64,000 nucleotides of DNA from Streptomyces cyaneus (GCF_004028635.1 NZ_ML138678.1:1496810-1560809), one strand, 5' to 3'; shown: positions 1 through 9,200, numbered from the stretch's first letter. The notes: a model not told the origin generated them from the letters alone. Made by a program: numbers and translations.

Positions 1-372
1 GACGGCCGAGGCGAGCAGCTCCGGCGGGGCCTCCAGGTCCACGAGCCCGATCGCGCCGTGCACCCGGCGCCAGCCCAGCGGGGCGCTCTCGCCGTTCGCG
101 TCGCCGGGGATGACGGCGACGCCGAGGGCCGAGTCGAGGGACACCGGGCCACCCTGGAAGACGACGCCGGGTTCGCCGGCGAGGTCCGCCCAGCCCTCCA
201 GGATGTCGCCCACGTCCACGGGGGTCGGACGGTTGAGGACGACACCGAGGGAGCCCTCCTCGTCGTGGTCGAGAAGGAGCACCACCGCGCGGTCGAAGTT
301 CGGGTCCGCCAGGGCGGGCGTTGCCACGAGCAGCCGCCCTGTGAGCGAGGACACCTCGGTCATGCCAGACAT
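1..372 (-). CDS. YqgE/AlgH family protein (UPF0301), partial
   Basis: This is the N-terminal 124 codons of a UPF0301 (YqgE/AlgH) protein; the C-terminal third lies beyond base 1 (the family is usually about 185 residues). Visible family marks are the opening LTGRLLVATPAL, then FDRAVVLLLDHDEEGSLGVVL ending in NRPT, and the VFQGGPV segment. The biochemical role of this family is unsettled; it is a small cytosolic protein. The start could be ATG at 372 or the in-frame ATG at 363; 372 has a purine-rich GGGAAG about 12 bases upstream. It is divergent from murA, with about 240 bp between them. Confidence 0.85.
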   Translation of the reverse strand, partial: MSGMTEVSSLTGRLLVATPALADPNFDRAVVLLLDHDEEGSLGVVLNRPTPVDVGDILEGWADLAGEPGVVFQGGPVSLDSALGVAVIPGDANGESAPLGWRRVHGAIGLVDLEAPPELLASAV

Positions 373-616
373 GATCCCGCATCTTCCCTTCGCGTGGGGA
401 GGCAATCCCGGTTCGGGAGTGAATGCAGCTCAGGGCGGAAAGGAGCGCCCCCGGGCGCACGGCCGCGATGGTGACCGCTTGTGCCCGCCGGTGAACGGTT
501 CGTGTTGTGACACAGCTATGACGATCCTGAGCCCTCCTTGGGCTTACTGAAGGGGGGTCGGCGGCGATTACCCTTTCCCTCCTGGCCCCTGCCCAACTCA
601 TCGGAACGCGAGATAC
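373..616. promoter_or_regulatory. Divergent intergenic region, YqgE-like gene / murA
   Basis: These 244 bp must hold the promoters for the leftward YqgE-like gene and rightward murA. I see no convincing -35/-10 pair. There is a small hairpin, AGCCC-tcctt-GGGCT, near 531-545 and a G-run at 553-558. No open frame here looks coding. Confidence 0.35.
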
Positions 617-1957
617 ATGACCGTCAACGACGATGTCCTGCTTGTCCACGGCGGAACCCCGCTGGAGGGCGAGATCCGTGTCCGCGGTGCGAAGAACCTC
701 GTACCGAAGGCCATGGTCGCCGCTCTGCTGGGCGGCGAGCCAAGTCGACTGCGCAACGTGCCGGACATCCGTGACGTGCGCGTCGTACGCGGTCTGCTGC
801 AGCTGCACGGGGTGACGGTCCGCCCGGGTGAGGAACCGGGCGAGCTGGTGATGGACCCGTCCCACGTGGAGAGCGCGAACGTCGCTGACATCGATGCCCA
901 CGCGGGTTCGAGCCGTATCCCGATCCTCTTCTGCGGCCCTCTGCTGCACCGCCTCGGGCACGCCTTCATCCCCGGTCTCGGCGGCTGCGACATCGGCGGC
1001 CGGCCCATCGACTTCCACTTCGAGGTGCTGCGGCAGTTCGGCGCGCGGATCGAGAAGCGGGCGGACGGGCAGTACCTGGAGGCTCCGCAGCGGCTGCGCG
1101 GCACGAAGATCCGGCTGCCTTACCCGTCCGTCGGCGCGACCGAGCAGGTGCTGCTGACGGCCGTCCTCGCCGAAGGCGTCACCGAGCTCTCGAACGCGGC
1201 CGTGGAGCCGGAGATCGAGGACCTCATCTGCGTCCTGCAGAAGATGGGCGCCATCATCGGCGTGGACACCGACCGCACGATCCGCATCACCGGTGTGGAC
1301 TCGCTCGGCGGCTACAACCACAAGGCGCTCCCCGACCGCCTGGAGGCCGCCTCGTGGGCGTCCGCGGCGCTCGCGACCGAGGGCAACATCTACGTCCGTG
1401 GCGCCCAGCAGCGCTCGATGATGACGTTCCTCAACACCTACCGGAAGGTGGGCGGTGCCTTCGAGATCGACGACGAGGGCATCCGTTTCTGGCACCCCGG
1501 CGGCCAGTTGAAGTCCATCGCCCTCGAAACGGACGTGCACCCCGGCTTCCAGACGGACTGGCAGCAGCCGCTGGTGGTCGCCCTCACGCAGGCGACAGGC
1601 CTGTCGATCATCCACGAGACGGTCTACGAGTCCCGCCTCGGCTTCACCTCCGCCCTGAACCAGATGGGCGCCCACATCCAGCTCTACCGCGAGTGCCTGG
1701 GCGGCTCCGACTGCCGCTTCGGCCAGCGCAACTTCCTGCACTCCGCGGTCGTCTCCGGCCCCACCAAGCTCCAGGGCGCCGACCTGGTCATCCCCGACCT
1801 TCGCGGCGGCTTCTCGTACCTCATCGCGGCCCTGGCGGCCCAGGGCACGTCCCGGGTCCACGGCATCGACCTGATCAACCGCGGCTACGAGAACTTCATG
1901 GAGAAGCTCGTCGAGCTGGGCGCGAAGGTGGAGTTGCCGGGCAAGGCGCTCGGCTAA
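617..1957 (+). CDS. murA: UDP-N-acetylglucosamine 1-carboxyvinyltransferase MurA
   Basis: This enzyme transfers enolpyruvate from PEP to UDP-GlcNAc, the first committed cytosolic step of peptidoglycan precursor synthesis. The 446 residues match the family length (about 420-450) and cover both EPSP-synthase-like lobes. The substrate-binding GAKN motif is at residues 24-27 (Lys26, Asn27). The catalytic loop GGCDIGGRP puts the fosfomycin-target cysteine at Cys124, so the enzyme has the fosfomycin-sensitive residue rather than the Asp seen in mycobacteria. The ATG at 617 follows GGAACGCGAG, a plausible ribosome-binding site. It is monocistronic and ends just before a strong palindromic terminator shared with the convergent HU gene. 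Confidence 0.96.
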   Translation: MTVNDDVLLVHGGTPLEGEIRVRGAKNLVPKAMVAALLGGEPSRLRNVPDIRDVRVVRGLLQLHGVTVRPGEEPGELVMDPSHVESANVADIDAHAGSSRIPILFCGPLLHRLGHAFIPGLGGCDIGGRPIDFHFEVLRQFGARIEKRADGQYLEAPQRLRGTKIRLPYPSVGATEQVLLTAVLAEGVTELSNAAVEPEIEDLICVLQKMGAIIGVDTDRTIRITGVDSLGGYNHKALPDRLEAASWASAALATEGNIYVRGAQQRSMMTFLNTYRKVGGAFEIDDEGIRFWHPGGQLKSIALETDVHPGFQTDWQQPLVVALTQATGLSIIHETVYESRLGFTSALNQMGAHIQLYRECLGGSDCRFGQRNFLHSAVVSGPTKLQGADLVIPDLRGGFSYLIAALAAQGTSRVHGIDLINRGYENFMEKLVELGAKVELPGKALG

Positions 1958-1977
1958 CGGCCAGAGGACCGACGTAA

Positions 1978-2021
1978 GCCGATGGGGCGGTCACCCAGTA
2001 CTGGGTGACCGCCCCATCGGC
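1978..2021. terminator. Bidirectional terminator between murA and hup
   Basis: A perfect inverted repeat with two 22-base arms and no spacer, centred on CCCAGT/ACTGGG; the outer arms begin GCCGATGGGGCGG. It lies 20 bases after the murA stop and 100 bases beyond the end of the convergent HU gene. It has no U-tract, as is common for streptomycete terminators. Confidence 0.75.
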
Positions 2022-2040
2022 GTTGAGTGCAACCCCCTAA

Positions 2041-2072
2041 GGGGCGCGGGGAACTGCGCGACCAGCCACAAC
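2041..2072 (+). repeat. Dispersed intergenic repeat, family A copy 1
   Basis: The core GGGGCGCGGGGAACTGCGCG is followed by ACCAGCCACAAC. The same sequence recurs at 21381-21412 and, inverted, at 39190-39217. It lies in the murA/hup convergent gap and shows no coding potential. Confidence 0.8.
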
Positions 2073-2121
2073 CAGCCCGCAGCCGCCCACGGCGCCAGGC
2101 TGCAGCGGCGTTGAGGCGCCC

Positions 2122-2403
2122 TTACTTACCCTTGGCCGCTTCCTTGAGCTTGGAGCCCGCGGAGACCTTGACGCTGTAGCCGGCCGGGATCTGGATCGGG
2201 TCGCCGGTCTGCGGGTTGCGCGCGGTGCGAGCGGCACGGTGGGTGCGCTCGAAGGTCAGGAAGCCAGGGATGGTGACCTTCTCGTCGCCCTTGGCGACAA
2301 TCTCGCCGACGGTCTCGGCGAACGCGGCCAGCACGGCGTCGGCGTCCTTGCGGGTCACCTCGGCGCGGTCGGCCAGCGCGGCCACCAGCTCACTGCGGTT
2401 CAT
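2122..2403 (-). CDS. hupA: HU-family nucleoid-associated DNA-binding protein
   Basis: This is a 93-residue HU/IHF-type protein that bends and compacts DNA as a dimer. It starts MNRSELVAALADRAEVTRKDAD, has the typical amphipathic helices, and has the arm region GFLTFERTHRAARTARNP with the conserved RxxRxxRNPxTG pattern. It lacks the long Lys/Ala-rich C-terminal tail of the second streptomycete HU (HupS), so it is the short vegetative type. ATG at 2403 is preceded by GGGAG at about 7 bases. The gene is alone on its strand, converging on murA. The hupA name rests on length and synteny. Confidence 0.93.
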   Translation of the reverse strand: MNRSELVAALADRAEVTRKDADAVLAAFAETVGEIVAKGDEKVTIPGFLTFERTHRAARTARNPQTGDPIQIPAGYSVKVSAGSKLKEAAKGK

Positions 2404-2809
2404 GTTGTTACTCCCGTGTTCTTCTTGCTGTTGAGGCGTGCCACGCGGCGGAGCCGCATATTGGGCACAGCTAAGCCGATGCTGCCAGGGTCCTCGGACA
2501 GTCCCCGGACCCGGGTCCGTCGTCAGACCCTCGCGCGCCCAGTGACGCATCCTGCCCCTACCTGCGGCGGGAAAGCCAATCCGGCACCCGGAGGAGTCGT
2601 GAGAACACCCTTGGGAGTCACACGAAGAGAGGGCCTGAGCATTCGCGTCACGATAAACGGCGGCTGGAGGCCCTTGGTTCCACGACGCGCCGTTACAAGG
2701 GCTTGCCGTGGCGATCCTCACAGCCGCCACACACTTTCGGGCCGCAGCGGGGTCCGGGGGCGGCAGCCCCCGGCGACGCCCGCTCCGATGCCGATCGTGA
2801 CGCGGGTGC
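2404..2809. other. Gap upstream of hup, no gene seen
   Basis: These 406 bp between the HU start and the end of the malic enzyme gene must carry the hup promoter and leader. GC is slightly lower near 2440-2480 (an AATATG segment on the minus strand), but I could not place a clean promoter pair. No open frame has good codon use or a ribosome-binding site. Confidence 0.4.
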
Positions 2810-4234
2810 CTACTCGACCGACGACACGGCGCTGACGGACTTCGCCGCTTCCCGCACCGCGCCGGCCACCGCTCCCGCGACCTTGTCGTTGAAGACGCTC
2901 GGGATGATGTAGTTCGGGTTCAGCTCGTCCTCGGTCACCACATCCGCCAGCGCCTTCGCGGCCGCGAGCATCATCTCGGTGTTGACCGTGCGGGACTGAG
3001 CGTCCAGCAGACCGCGGAAGACGCCCGGGAAGACCAGCACGTTGTTGATCTGGTTCGGGAAGTCGGAGCGGCCCGTGGCCACAACTGCGGCCGTCTGACG
3101 GGCGATTGCCGGGTCGACCTCGGGGTCCGGGTTCGCGAGCGCGAACACGATCGCGTCGTCGGCCATGGCGGCCACGTCGTCGCCGTCCAGGACGTTCGGG
3201 GCCGAGACGCCGATGAAGACGTCCGCGCCGCGCACGGCCTCCTTCAGCGTGCCGGTCAGGCCCTCGGGGTTGGTGTTGTCGGCGATCCAGCGCAGCGGCG
3301 AGTCGGCGGGGGCGTCCCGCAGGTCCTCGCGGCCGGCGTGCACGACGCCGTGGATGTCGGCGACGACGGCGTTCTTCACGCCCGCGGCGATCAGCAGTTT
3401 GAGGATGGCCGTACCGGCCGCGCCGGCGCCGGACATGACGACGCGGATGTTCTCAATTGCCTTGCCCGCAACGCGAAGTGCGTTGGTCAGGGCGGCCAGG
3501 ACGACGATCGCCGTGCCGTGCTGGTCGTCGTGGAAGACGGGGATGTCGAGGGCCTCGCGCAGCCGCGCCTCGATCTCGAAGCAGCGCGGGGCGGAGATGT
3601 CCTCGAGGTTGATGCCGGCGAACCCGGGGGCGATCGCCTTGACGATCTCGACGATCGCGTCGGTGTCCTGGGTGTCCAGGCAGATCGGCCAGGCGTCGAT
3701 ACCGGCGAACCGCTTGAAGAGGGCCGCCTTGCCCTCCATGACGGGCAGCGCGGCCTTGGGGCCGATGTTGCCGAGGCCCAGCACCGCCGAGCCGTCCGTC
3801 ACAACCGCAACGGAGTTGCGCTTGATGGTCAGACGCCGCGCGTCCTCGGGGTTCTCGGCGATCGCCATGCAGACGCGGGCGACGCCCGGCGTGTAGATCA
3901 TCGAGAGGTCGTCACGGTTGCGGATGGGGTGCTTGGACTGCATCTCGATCTTGCCGCCGAGGTGCATGAGGAACGTACGGTCGGAGACCTTGCCGAGCGT
4001 GACGCCCTCGATGCCGCGGAGCTGCTCGACGATCTCGTCGGCGTGCGCCGTGGAGGTCGCGGCGATGGTGACGTCGATGCGGAGCTTCTCGTGGCCGGAG
4101 GCGGTCACGTCGAGGCCGGTCACCGAGCCTCCGTGGGACTCGACGGCTCCGGTGAGCTGGGAGACCGCGGTTCCGCTCGCGGGCACCTCCAGCCGGACCG
4201 TCATCGAGTAGGAGACGCTGGGCGCCGTTGCCAT
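2810..4234 (-). CDS. NAD-dependent malic enzyme with N-terminal ACT domain
   Basis: It oxidatively decarboxylates malate to pyruvate and links the TCA cycle to pyruvate and acetyl-CoA supply. Of the 474 residues, about 8-85 form an ACT-type regulatory domain (MTVRLEVPASGTAVSQL). The malic N-domain follows (SMIYTPGVARVC, then TDGSAVLGLGNIGPKAALPVMEGKAALF). The NAD-binding C-domain carries FHDDQHGTA and the GAGAAG nucleotide loop, then ANPDPE. The ACT domain is unusual outside actinobacteria and suggests amino-acid or other small-ligand control. Cofactor preference for NAD is inferred from my memory of the S. coelicolor orthologue, not from a residue I can prove. ATG at 4234 was chosen because the ACT domain starts immediately after it. 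Confidence 0.92.
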   Translation of the reverse strand: MATAPSVSYSMTVRLEVPASGTAVSQLTGAVESHGGSVTGLDVTASGHEKLRIDVTIAATSTAHADEIVEQLRGIEGVTLGKVSDRTFLMHLGGKIEMQSKHPIRNRDDLSMIYTPGVARVCMAIAENPEDARRLTIKRNSVAVVTDGSAVLGLGNIGPKAALPVMEGKAALFKRFAGIDAWPICLDTQDTDAIVEIVKAIAPGFAGINLEDISAPRCFEIEARLREALDIPVFHDDQHGTAIVVLAALTNALRVAGKAIENIRVVMSGAGAAGTAILKLLIAAGVKNAVVADIHGVVHAGREDLRDAPADSPLRWIADNTNPEGLTGTLKEAVRGADVFIGVSAPNVLDGDDVAAMADDAIVFALANPDPEVDPAIARQTAAVVATGRSDFPNQINNVLVFPGVFRGLLDAQSRTVNTEMMLAAAKALADVVTEDELNPNYIIPSVFNDKVAGAVAGAVREAAKSVSAVSSVE

Positions 4235-4547
4235 GGCCGACTTCCTCTGCTTTCACCGTGTGACGCTGGATGCCGTCCGATCGTCGCACCTACCGCTGAG
4301 TAGGAGTTAGCCGGGCTTGAATTGCGAACGTATTGTTCGCCACGTCTTCTCATAAAAAGAGGCCCACGTCACATCGTGACGTGGGCCTCTTCAACGTTCA
4401 TGACACCGACCCGCCATGCTCGCCTCGCGGCAAGTGGTCGCTCGTAGCGACGAAGGTTGGGCCCGGGGGCTTGGATCGAGCCGGTGCCACACCCAGGCTA
4501 ACAAACAGATCCCGTAAGGCCATTCCCGTACCGGGTGTTCCTCCGGA
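4235..4547. other. Gap between helD and malic enzyme gene
   Basis: These 313 bp hold the malic enzyme promoter and leader and, at 4357-4391, the helD terminator. The rest (4392-4547) shows no reading frame with a ribosome-binding site. A small transcript there is possible, but nothing in the sequence proves it. Confidence 0.4.
4357..4391 (-). terminator. Intrinsic terminator downstream of helD
   Basis: 16-base perfect arms AAGAGGCCCACGTCAC and GTGACGTGGGCCTCTT flank a 3-base loop. Read on the minus strand, the stem is followed by a U-run (CTCTTTTTATG), which gives direction. It lies about 155 bases past the helD stop. Confidence 0.85.
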
Positions 4548-6860
4548 TCAATCTCTGAGCAGGTCCGGCACCCCGGTCGCGTCCGGCTCGTCCCGCTCCC
4601 CCGACACCACGGTGAGCTGCTGGGTCGCCCGGGTCAGCGCGACGTACAGCACCCGCAGTCCGGCCGGGGACTCGTCCGCGATCTCCGCCGGTGAGACGAC
4701 GACCGTCGCGTCGTACTCCAGCCCCTTGGCCTCCAGGCTGCCGAGCGCCACGACCCGGTCGCCGAGCCCGGCGAGCCACTTGGCCGCCTCCTCGCGCCGC
4801 TGCATGGCGACGACGACGCCGACCGTGCCGTCGACGCGGTCGAGCAACCGGGCGGCCTCCTCGCGGACGGTGTGCGCGAGGGAGTCCTCCACGACGGTGC
4901 TGCGTCCCTTGTTCGTTGTCACAAAACGCGGCTCGACGCCGGTGGAGCGGACCGCCGACGGCGAGGTCGAGCCGGGCATGGCCAGGGCCAGTACCTTCGC
5001 CGCCAGCTCGGCGATCTCGGCGGGGTTGCGGTAGTTCACGGTGAGCTGGAAGCGGCGGCGCGGGCGGGAGCCGAGTGCCTCGTCGCGGGCCTGGGCCGCC
5101 TCGTCGACGTCGGACCAGGAGGACTGGGCCGGGTCGCCGACGATCGTCCAGGTGGCGTGCCGGCCACGGCGGCCGAGCATCCGCCACTGCATCGGCGTGA
5201 CGTCCTGGGCCTCGTCGACGATGACGTGGGCGTACTCGGTGCGCTCCTGCGCAAGCCGCTCGGCGCGCTCGCGCTGCGACTCCTCGCGGACCGGCATCAG
5301 CTCTTCCAGGCCGGTGAGCTGGTCGAGCGGGTCCAGCTCGCGCCTCTTCCTCGGGCGGGCCGGGCTGCCGAGGATCGCCTGGAGCTCGTCCAGCATGGCG
5401 ATGTCGTGCACGGAGTGGCCGTCCCGCTTCAGCGAGCGGGCCACCTTGCGGACCTCGCCGGGGTTGAGGATCCGGCGGGACCAGCGACCGAGCCGCCGCT
5501 CGTCGGCCATCGCCGCCAGCACGGCCGCCGGAGTCAACTCCGGCCACCATGCGTCGAGGAAGGCGATGAAGCTGTCCTCCGAGGTGACGTCCTCGTCGAA
5601 GGAGGAGCGCAGCTCGGCGGCGAGCTCGGGGTCGGAGTGGCGGGTGGCGCCGCCCGACTGCGCCCACAGGGCGTCGAGCAGCAGCTTGCGGGCGCGCGGG
5701 CGCAGCAGGTTCACGGGGGCCGTGCCGCCCAGGACGTTGTGGCGGATCCGCTCCAGCTCCCCGGCCTCCAGTTCGAGCCGGCGCCCGAAGGCGACGACCC
5801 TGAGCCGGGTCGGCGAATCGTTCAGCTCCAGGGCCCCGCGGGCGGCCTTCCGCAGCACCTTGAGCATGCGGTACGAGCCCTTGGCGCGGGCCGTGGACGG
5901 GGAGTCGTACAGCTTGGCCTCGGCGCCGTCGACGAGCGAGCCGATCGCACGGATGGCGACCTGGCCCTCCTCGCCGAGCGACGGGAGCACGCCCTCGGTG
6001 TACGCCACCAGCAGCGGGGTCGGGGAGACGATCAGGATGCCGCCCGCGTACCGGCGCCGGTCCTGGTAGAGCAGGTAGGCGGCGCGGTGCAGGGCCACGG
6101 CCGTCTTCCCCGTCCCCGGACCGCCCTCGACGTAGGTCACGGAGGCGGCGGGGGCGCGGATGACCAGGTCCTGCTCGGCCTGGATGGACGCGACGATGTC
6201 CCGCATGGTGTGGCTGCGGGCCTGGCCGAGGGCGGCCATGAGGGCGCCGTCGCCGATGACCGGCAGCTCGTTGCCGTCGAGGAAGGCCTTGAGCTCGGGG
6301 CGCATGAGGTCGTCCTCGACGCTCAGCACCCGGCGCCCCTTGGAGCGGATGACCCGGCGCCGTACGACCCGTCCCGGATCCACCGGAGTGGAGCGGTAGA
6401 AGGGCGCCGCGGCCGGGGCCCGCCAGTCGATGACCAGCGGGGCGTAGTCCTGGTCGAGCACGCCGATGCGGCCGATGTGCAGGGTCTCGGCGATGTCGGC
6501 GGTGTTGTCGTCCCGCACCGCGCCCTCGGCGGGCTCGACGGCGGTGTACGCGCCGTCGGGTCCCTTCTTGCCGTCCTTGCCGAGGAGCAGGTCGATACGG
6601 CCGAAGAGGAAGTCCTCGAACTCGTTGTTGAGCCGATTGAGGTGGACACCGGCCCGGAAGACCTGCGCGTCCCGCTCGGCGAGCGCGCCGGGTGTGCCGA
6701 CCTGGCCACGCTTGGCCGCGTCGTTCATGAGGAACTCCGCCTCGTGGATCTTCTCCTCGAGGCGCTGGTACACCCGGTCCAGGTGTTCCTGTTCGACGCC
6801 GATCTCTCGGTCTCTCGAGGAGTCTTCGAGCGCGGTTTCCTGTGGAGCCTGAGCGGCCAC
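4548..6860 (-). CDS. helD: HelD-type RNA polymerase recycling helicase-like ATPase (UvrD/Rep superfamily)
   Basis: This is a superfamily-1 ATPase of the HelD class, which binds RNA polymerase and strips it from stalled DNA/RNA complexes; some actinobacterial relatives protect against rifamycins. The 770 residues begin with a charged coiled-coil arm (about 20-70, EQEHLDRVYQRLEEKIHEAEF). The Walker A GGPGTGKTA is near residue 230. The Walker B/DEAQD region (HVIVDEAQDVTPMQWRML) and the late SF1 motif VALTRATQQL are both present. These features and length fit HelD better than UvrD or Rep. ATG at 6860 begins MAAQAPQETALED. It is monocistronic, 70 bp from the end of the anti-sigma gene, with its own terminator at 4357-4391. 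Confidence 0.88.
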   Translation of the reverse strand: MAAQAPQETALEDSSRDREIGVEQEHLDRVYQRLEEKIHEAEFLMNDAAKRGQVGTPGALAERDAQVFRAGVHLNRLNNEFEDFLFGRIDLLLGKDGKKGPDGAYTAVEPAEGAVRDDNTADIAETLHIGRIGVLDQDYAPLVIDWRAPAAAPFYRSTPVDPGRVVRRRVIRSKGRRVLSVEDDLMRPELKAFLDGNELPVIGDGALMAALGQARSHTMRDIVASIQAEQDLVIRAPAASVTYVEGGPGTGKTAVALHRAAYLLYQDRRRYAGGILIVSPTPLLVAYTEGVLPSLGEEGQVAIRAIGSLVDGAEAKLYDSPSTARAKGSYRMLKVLRKAARGALELNDSPTRLRVVAFGRRLELEAGELERIRHNVLGGTAPVNLLRPRARKLLLDALWAQSGGATRHSDPELAAELRSSFDEDVTSEDSFIAFLDAWWPELTPAAVLAAMADERRLGRWSRRILNPGEVRKVARSLKRDGHSVHDIAMLDELQAILGSPARPRKRRELDPLDQLTGLEELMPVREESQRERAERLAQERTEYAHVIVDEAQDVTPMQWRMLGRRGRHATWTIVGDPAQSSWSDVDEAAQARDEALGSRPRRRFQLTVNYRNPAEIAELAAKVLALAMPGSTSPSAVRSTGVEPRFVTTNKGRSTVVEDSLAHTVREEAARLLDRVDGTVGVVVAMQRREEAAKWLAGLGDRVVALGSLEAKGLEYDATVVVSPAEIADESPAGLRVLYVALTRATQQLTVVSGERDEPDATGVPDLLRD

Positions 6861-6929
6861 CGGGCCCCCTTCTGACGTGCTGGGCAGCCGTCAACCGTAC
6901 GCGAAAGGGACCCGGAAAAGCTACGGCGG

Positions 6930-7763
6930 CTACACGTCGACCTCGACGATCTTCTTTCCGTCGAAGTCCATGATCTCGACGTGATCGACATCGTCCGGTG
7001 CCATGGAGACGCCGCCGCTGACGTAGAGCGGGTTCCTGGCCTGCTCGGTCTTGGCGTCCGGGATGCCGTAGCCCCACTTGGGGACGGACCAGGAGGCGGC
7101 CGTCTCGCGCTCGCCGTCCTTGCTGACGAAGATCATGGAACACTTGAGCGGGCCCTTGACGCCCTTGAGTTCGAGGGCCGTCTCGGTGCCCCAGAGCTTC
7201 TCCGACATGGCGACGGTCGCACTGGCACCGGTCGTGGAGTCGCTCCCCGAGACCTTGTTCTCGATGCTGGTGAACAGGTCCTTGGCGGGGTTGGCCGCCA
7301 CCACGGTCCGGTTTCCGTCGCCGCCGCCGCTGCCGTCGCCGCCGTTCGTCGCCACGGCCACGAACGGGCCGCCGACGATCAGCGCGGCCGCCGCGGCGAC
7401 CATGTAGAAGCTGCGCCGGCGCTTCTGGGCGCGACGCTCGGCGACCTCGTCCACGAGCTTGTTCACCAGACGCGGGCTGGGCTTCGCCGACAGGGAGTCG
7501 CCGATCGCGGGCGTACCGGCACCGGGCAGGTCCGCGAGCGCGGCGAGCATCGGCTCCATTCCGGCGAGCTCGTCCAGCTGCTGGGCGCACCATTCGCAGG
7601 TCGCGAGGTGAGCTTCGAAAGCGGTTGCCTCGGCGTCGTCGAGGATCCCGAGGGCATAGGCACCGACGGTCTCGTGTTCGCTCGGAACCGGATGTCCCTG
7701 CATGGGTCCAGACATACCCGAACCGCCCATCCCGAATCCCTGGTTTCCCCCGTAAACACTCAT
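6930..7763 (-). CDS. rsuA: Zinc-binding (ZAS) transmembrane anti-sigma factor
   Basis: This single-pass membrane protein (277 residues) should hold the upstream ECF sigma factor inactive. The N-terminal half has the ZAS signature HLATCEWC (His-X3-Cys-X2-Cys) near residues 52-59. A Lys/Arg cluster then precedes one membrane helix, SFYMVAAAAALIVGGPFVAV, near residue 117. The outer part is a compact anti-sigma-K-like domain with a Gly/Asp linker. Its ATG overlaps the sigma-factor stop as TGATG (one shared base), so the two are translationally coupled. The symbol follows the S. coelicolor sigU-rsuA pair by synteny. Confidence 0.85.
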   Translation of the reverse strand: MSVYGGNQGFGMGGSGMSGPMQGHPVPSEHETVGAYALGILDDAEATAFEAHLATCEWCAQQLDELAGMEPMLAALADLPGAGTPAIGDSLSAKPSPRLVNKLVDEVAERRAQKRRRSFYMVAAAAALIVGGPFVAVATNGGDGSGGGDGNRTVVAANPAKDLFTSIENKVSGSDSTTGASATVAMSEKLWGTETALELKGVKGPLKCSMIFVSKDGERETAASWSVPKWGYGIPDAKTEQARNPLYVSGGVSMAPDDVDHVEIMDFDGKKIVEVDV

Positions 7764-8320
7764 CACGCCGTCACCCCCCGCTCCTCCAGAGCCAGCTTCA
7801 TCGACCGCAGGGCATAGAAGACCCTGGAACGAACGGTGCCACTGGGTATGCCCAGCGTCTCGGCCGCCTCGTTGACCGTACGCCCCTTGAAGTACGTCTC
7901 GACCAGTACCTCCCGGTGGGCGGGGGTCAGGTCGTCGAGTGCGTCCGACAGCGTCATCAGCCACAGCGCCTTGTCGATCTCGTCCTCCGCGGGGATGACC
8001 TCCAGCGGCGACGGATCGACCTCCTGCGGCCGGGCCTGCCGGCTGCGGTGGCCGTCGATGACGATGCGCCGGGCGACCGTCACCAGCCAGGGGCGTACCG
8101 ATCCGGTCGCTCGATTGAGCTGTCCGGCGTTCTTCCAGGCACGGATGAGCGTCTCCTGCACGACGTCCTCTGCTCGTTGCCGATCACCGGCGACCAGTCG
8201 AAGGACATACGCAAGGAGGGGTCCGGCGTGCTCTCTGTACAGCGCACGCATCAGCTCCTCATCAGGTTCCGAGGGCTGGGACATGCGATGTCGGGCCCTC
8301 GATCCACGTTCATTGGCCAC
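7763..8320 (-). CDS. sigU: ECF-family RNA polymerase sigma factor
   Basis: This group 4 sigma factor has region 2 (LMRALYREHAGPLLAYVLRL ... AEDVVQETLIRAWKN, then RPWLVTVARRIVID) and region 4 (LTPAHREVLVETYF ... AAETLGIPSGTVRSRV, a helix-turn-helix), with about 185 residues. GTG at 8320 has AAGGA 6 bases upstream. An internal ATG at 8284 (MSQPSEPDE) has only a weak site, so the GTG is preferred. It is followed by its overlapping anti-sigma gene. In S. coelicolor the syntenic factor SigU blocks differentiation when freed. That function is transferred by position and by sequence type and not shown here. Confidence 0.85.
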   Translation of the reverse strand: MANERGSRARHRMSQPSEPDEELMRALYREHAGPLLAYVLRLVAGDRQRAEDVVQETLIRAWKNAGQLNRATGSVRPWLVTVARRIVIDGHRSRQARPQEVDPSPLEVIPAEDEIDKALWLMTLSDALDDLTPAHREVLVETYFKGRTVNEAAETLGIPSGTVRSRVFYALRSMKLALEERGVTA

Positions 8321-8603
8321 GACGGAATCCTTGCGCACGCCCACCTCCGATGTCCGGGGGTTCCCCCAGTCGGTCGCTCGACCACCCGTACGGAAGCGGC
8401 GCGTTGAGTGTTCAAAGTGAGGCGACAGTTTTCTGCGGAGTGACGTGACGAGCGGGACATGGCAGCACATTCCCACCGTGCGATCTTTACATTTCCACCA
8501 CATCGGCAAGATCGTTTCGATGCTTCCCTACGGTGGCGTAGGTAAACGGCATGTAATCGAAATCACTTCGACAGCCGTTCCACAGAAGCCGCATAACGGA
8601 CTG

Positions 8604-9200
8604 TCAGGCGCGAGCGAGGGCCGCGCGACGACGATGCCGAGCGACCCTTTCCCGATTCCCGCAGACCTCACTGGAACACCAGCGCCTCCTGCGCCCCCGG
8701 GACGAATCGACATAAACGATCGGGCAGTTGTCGCCCTCGCACTCCCTCAGCCCGGCCCGCGCGACCGGATCGGTGAGCAGTTCCACGGCGTCCCGCGCGA
8801 CGGCACCGAGCAGCGCGGCGCACTCGGGCGGATGATCCAACTCCCTCACGAGGGTGCCGTCTTCACTCCGTACGGCACGGGGGGCCGGGGGCGCGGTGCA
8901 GGCGAGGTCGTTCACGCGGGCGAGCGCGATGTCGTACGACGGCCAGGGCTCGGGGGCGAGTCCGCCGCGCACCAACTGTCCGATACGTCCACGCAGTTCG
9001 CGGAACTGCACGAGCCAGGAGCCGTCGGCGTGGGCCAGCGGAGTACCCGGCGGAACCAGCCCCGCCCCGACGATCCAGGCGCACAACACCTCGACGGAGT
9101 CGAACCGTTCCTCGGGGTGCGTGGTCGCGAGGAGATCCAGACAGATCCGCCCGGCGTCGAACCGCAGCTCGTACGCGTCCGTGACCGTACCCAGTGCCAT
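8604..9200 (-). CDS. CGNR zinc-finger / ABATE-domain putative transcription factor
   Basis: This 198-residue protein has an N-terminal stress-sensor-like ABATE domain (about 5-125, starting FDAGRICLDLLATTHPEERF) and a C-terminal CGNR zinc finger. Cysteines occur as CEGDNC, then RRRWCSSEVCGNRERVARHR, giving four ligands and a basic DNA-contacting tail. The family is widespread in actinobacteria and presumed to regulate transcription; its targets are unknown. ATG at 9200 is the first start before the domain. The 283 bp between this gene and sigU downstream leave room for a sigU promoter. Confidence 0.85.
   Translation of the reverse strand: MALGTVTDAYELRFDAGRICLDLLATTHPEERFDSVEVLCAWIVGAGLVPPGTPLAHADGSWLVQFRELRGRIGQLVRGGLAPEPWPSYDIALARVNDLACTAPPAPRAVRSEDGTLVRELDHPPECAALLGAVARDAVELLTDPVARAGLRECEGDNCPIVYVDSSRGRRRRWCSSEVCGNRERVARHRRRAALARA

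Noticed and set aside
4392..4547. Small RNA between helD and the malic enzyme gene
   Set aside because: The segment has no clear promoter or additional terminator beyond that of helD; only transcript data could support it.
4498..7593. A 1000-codon open frame on the minus strand overlapping helD and the anti-sigma gene
   Set aside because: It is an Arg/Gly/Pro-rich shadow frame created by high GC. The overlapping helD and anti-sigma frames carry all the recognisable motifs.
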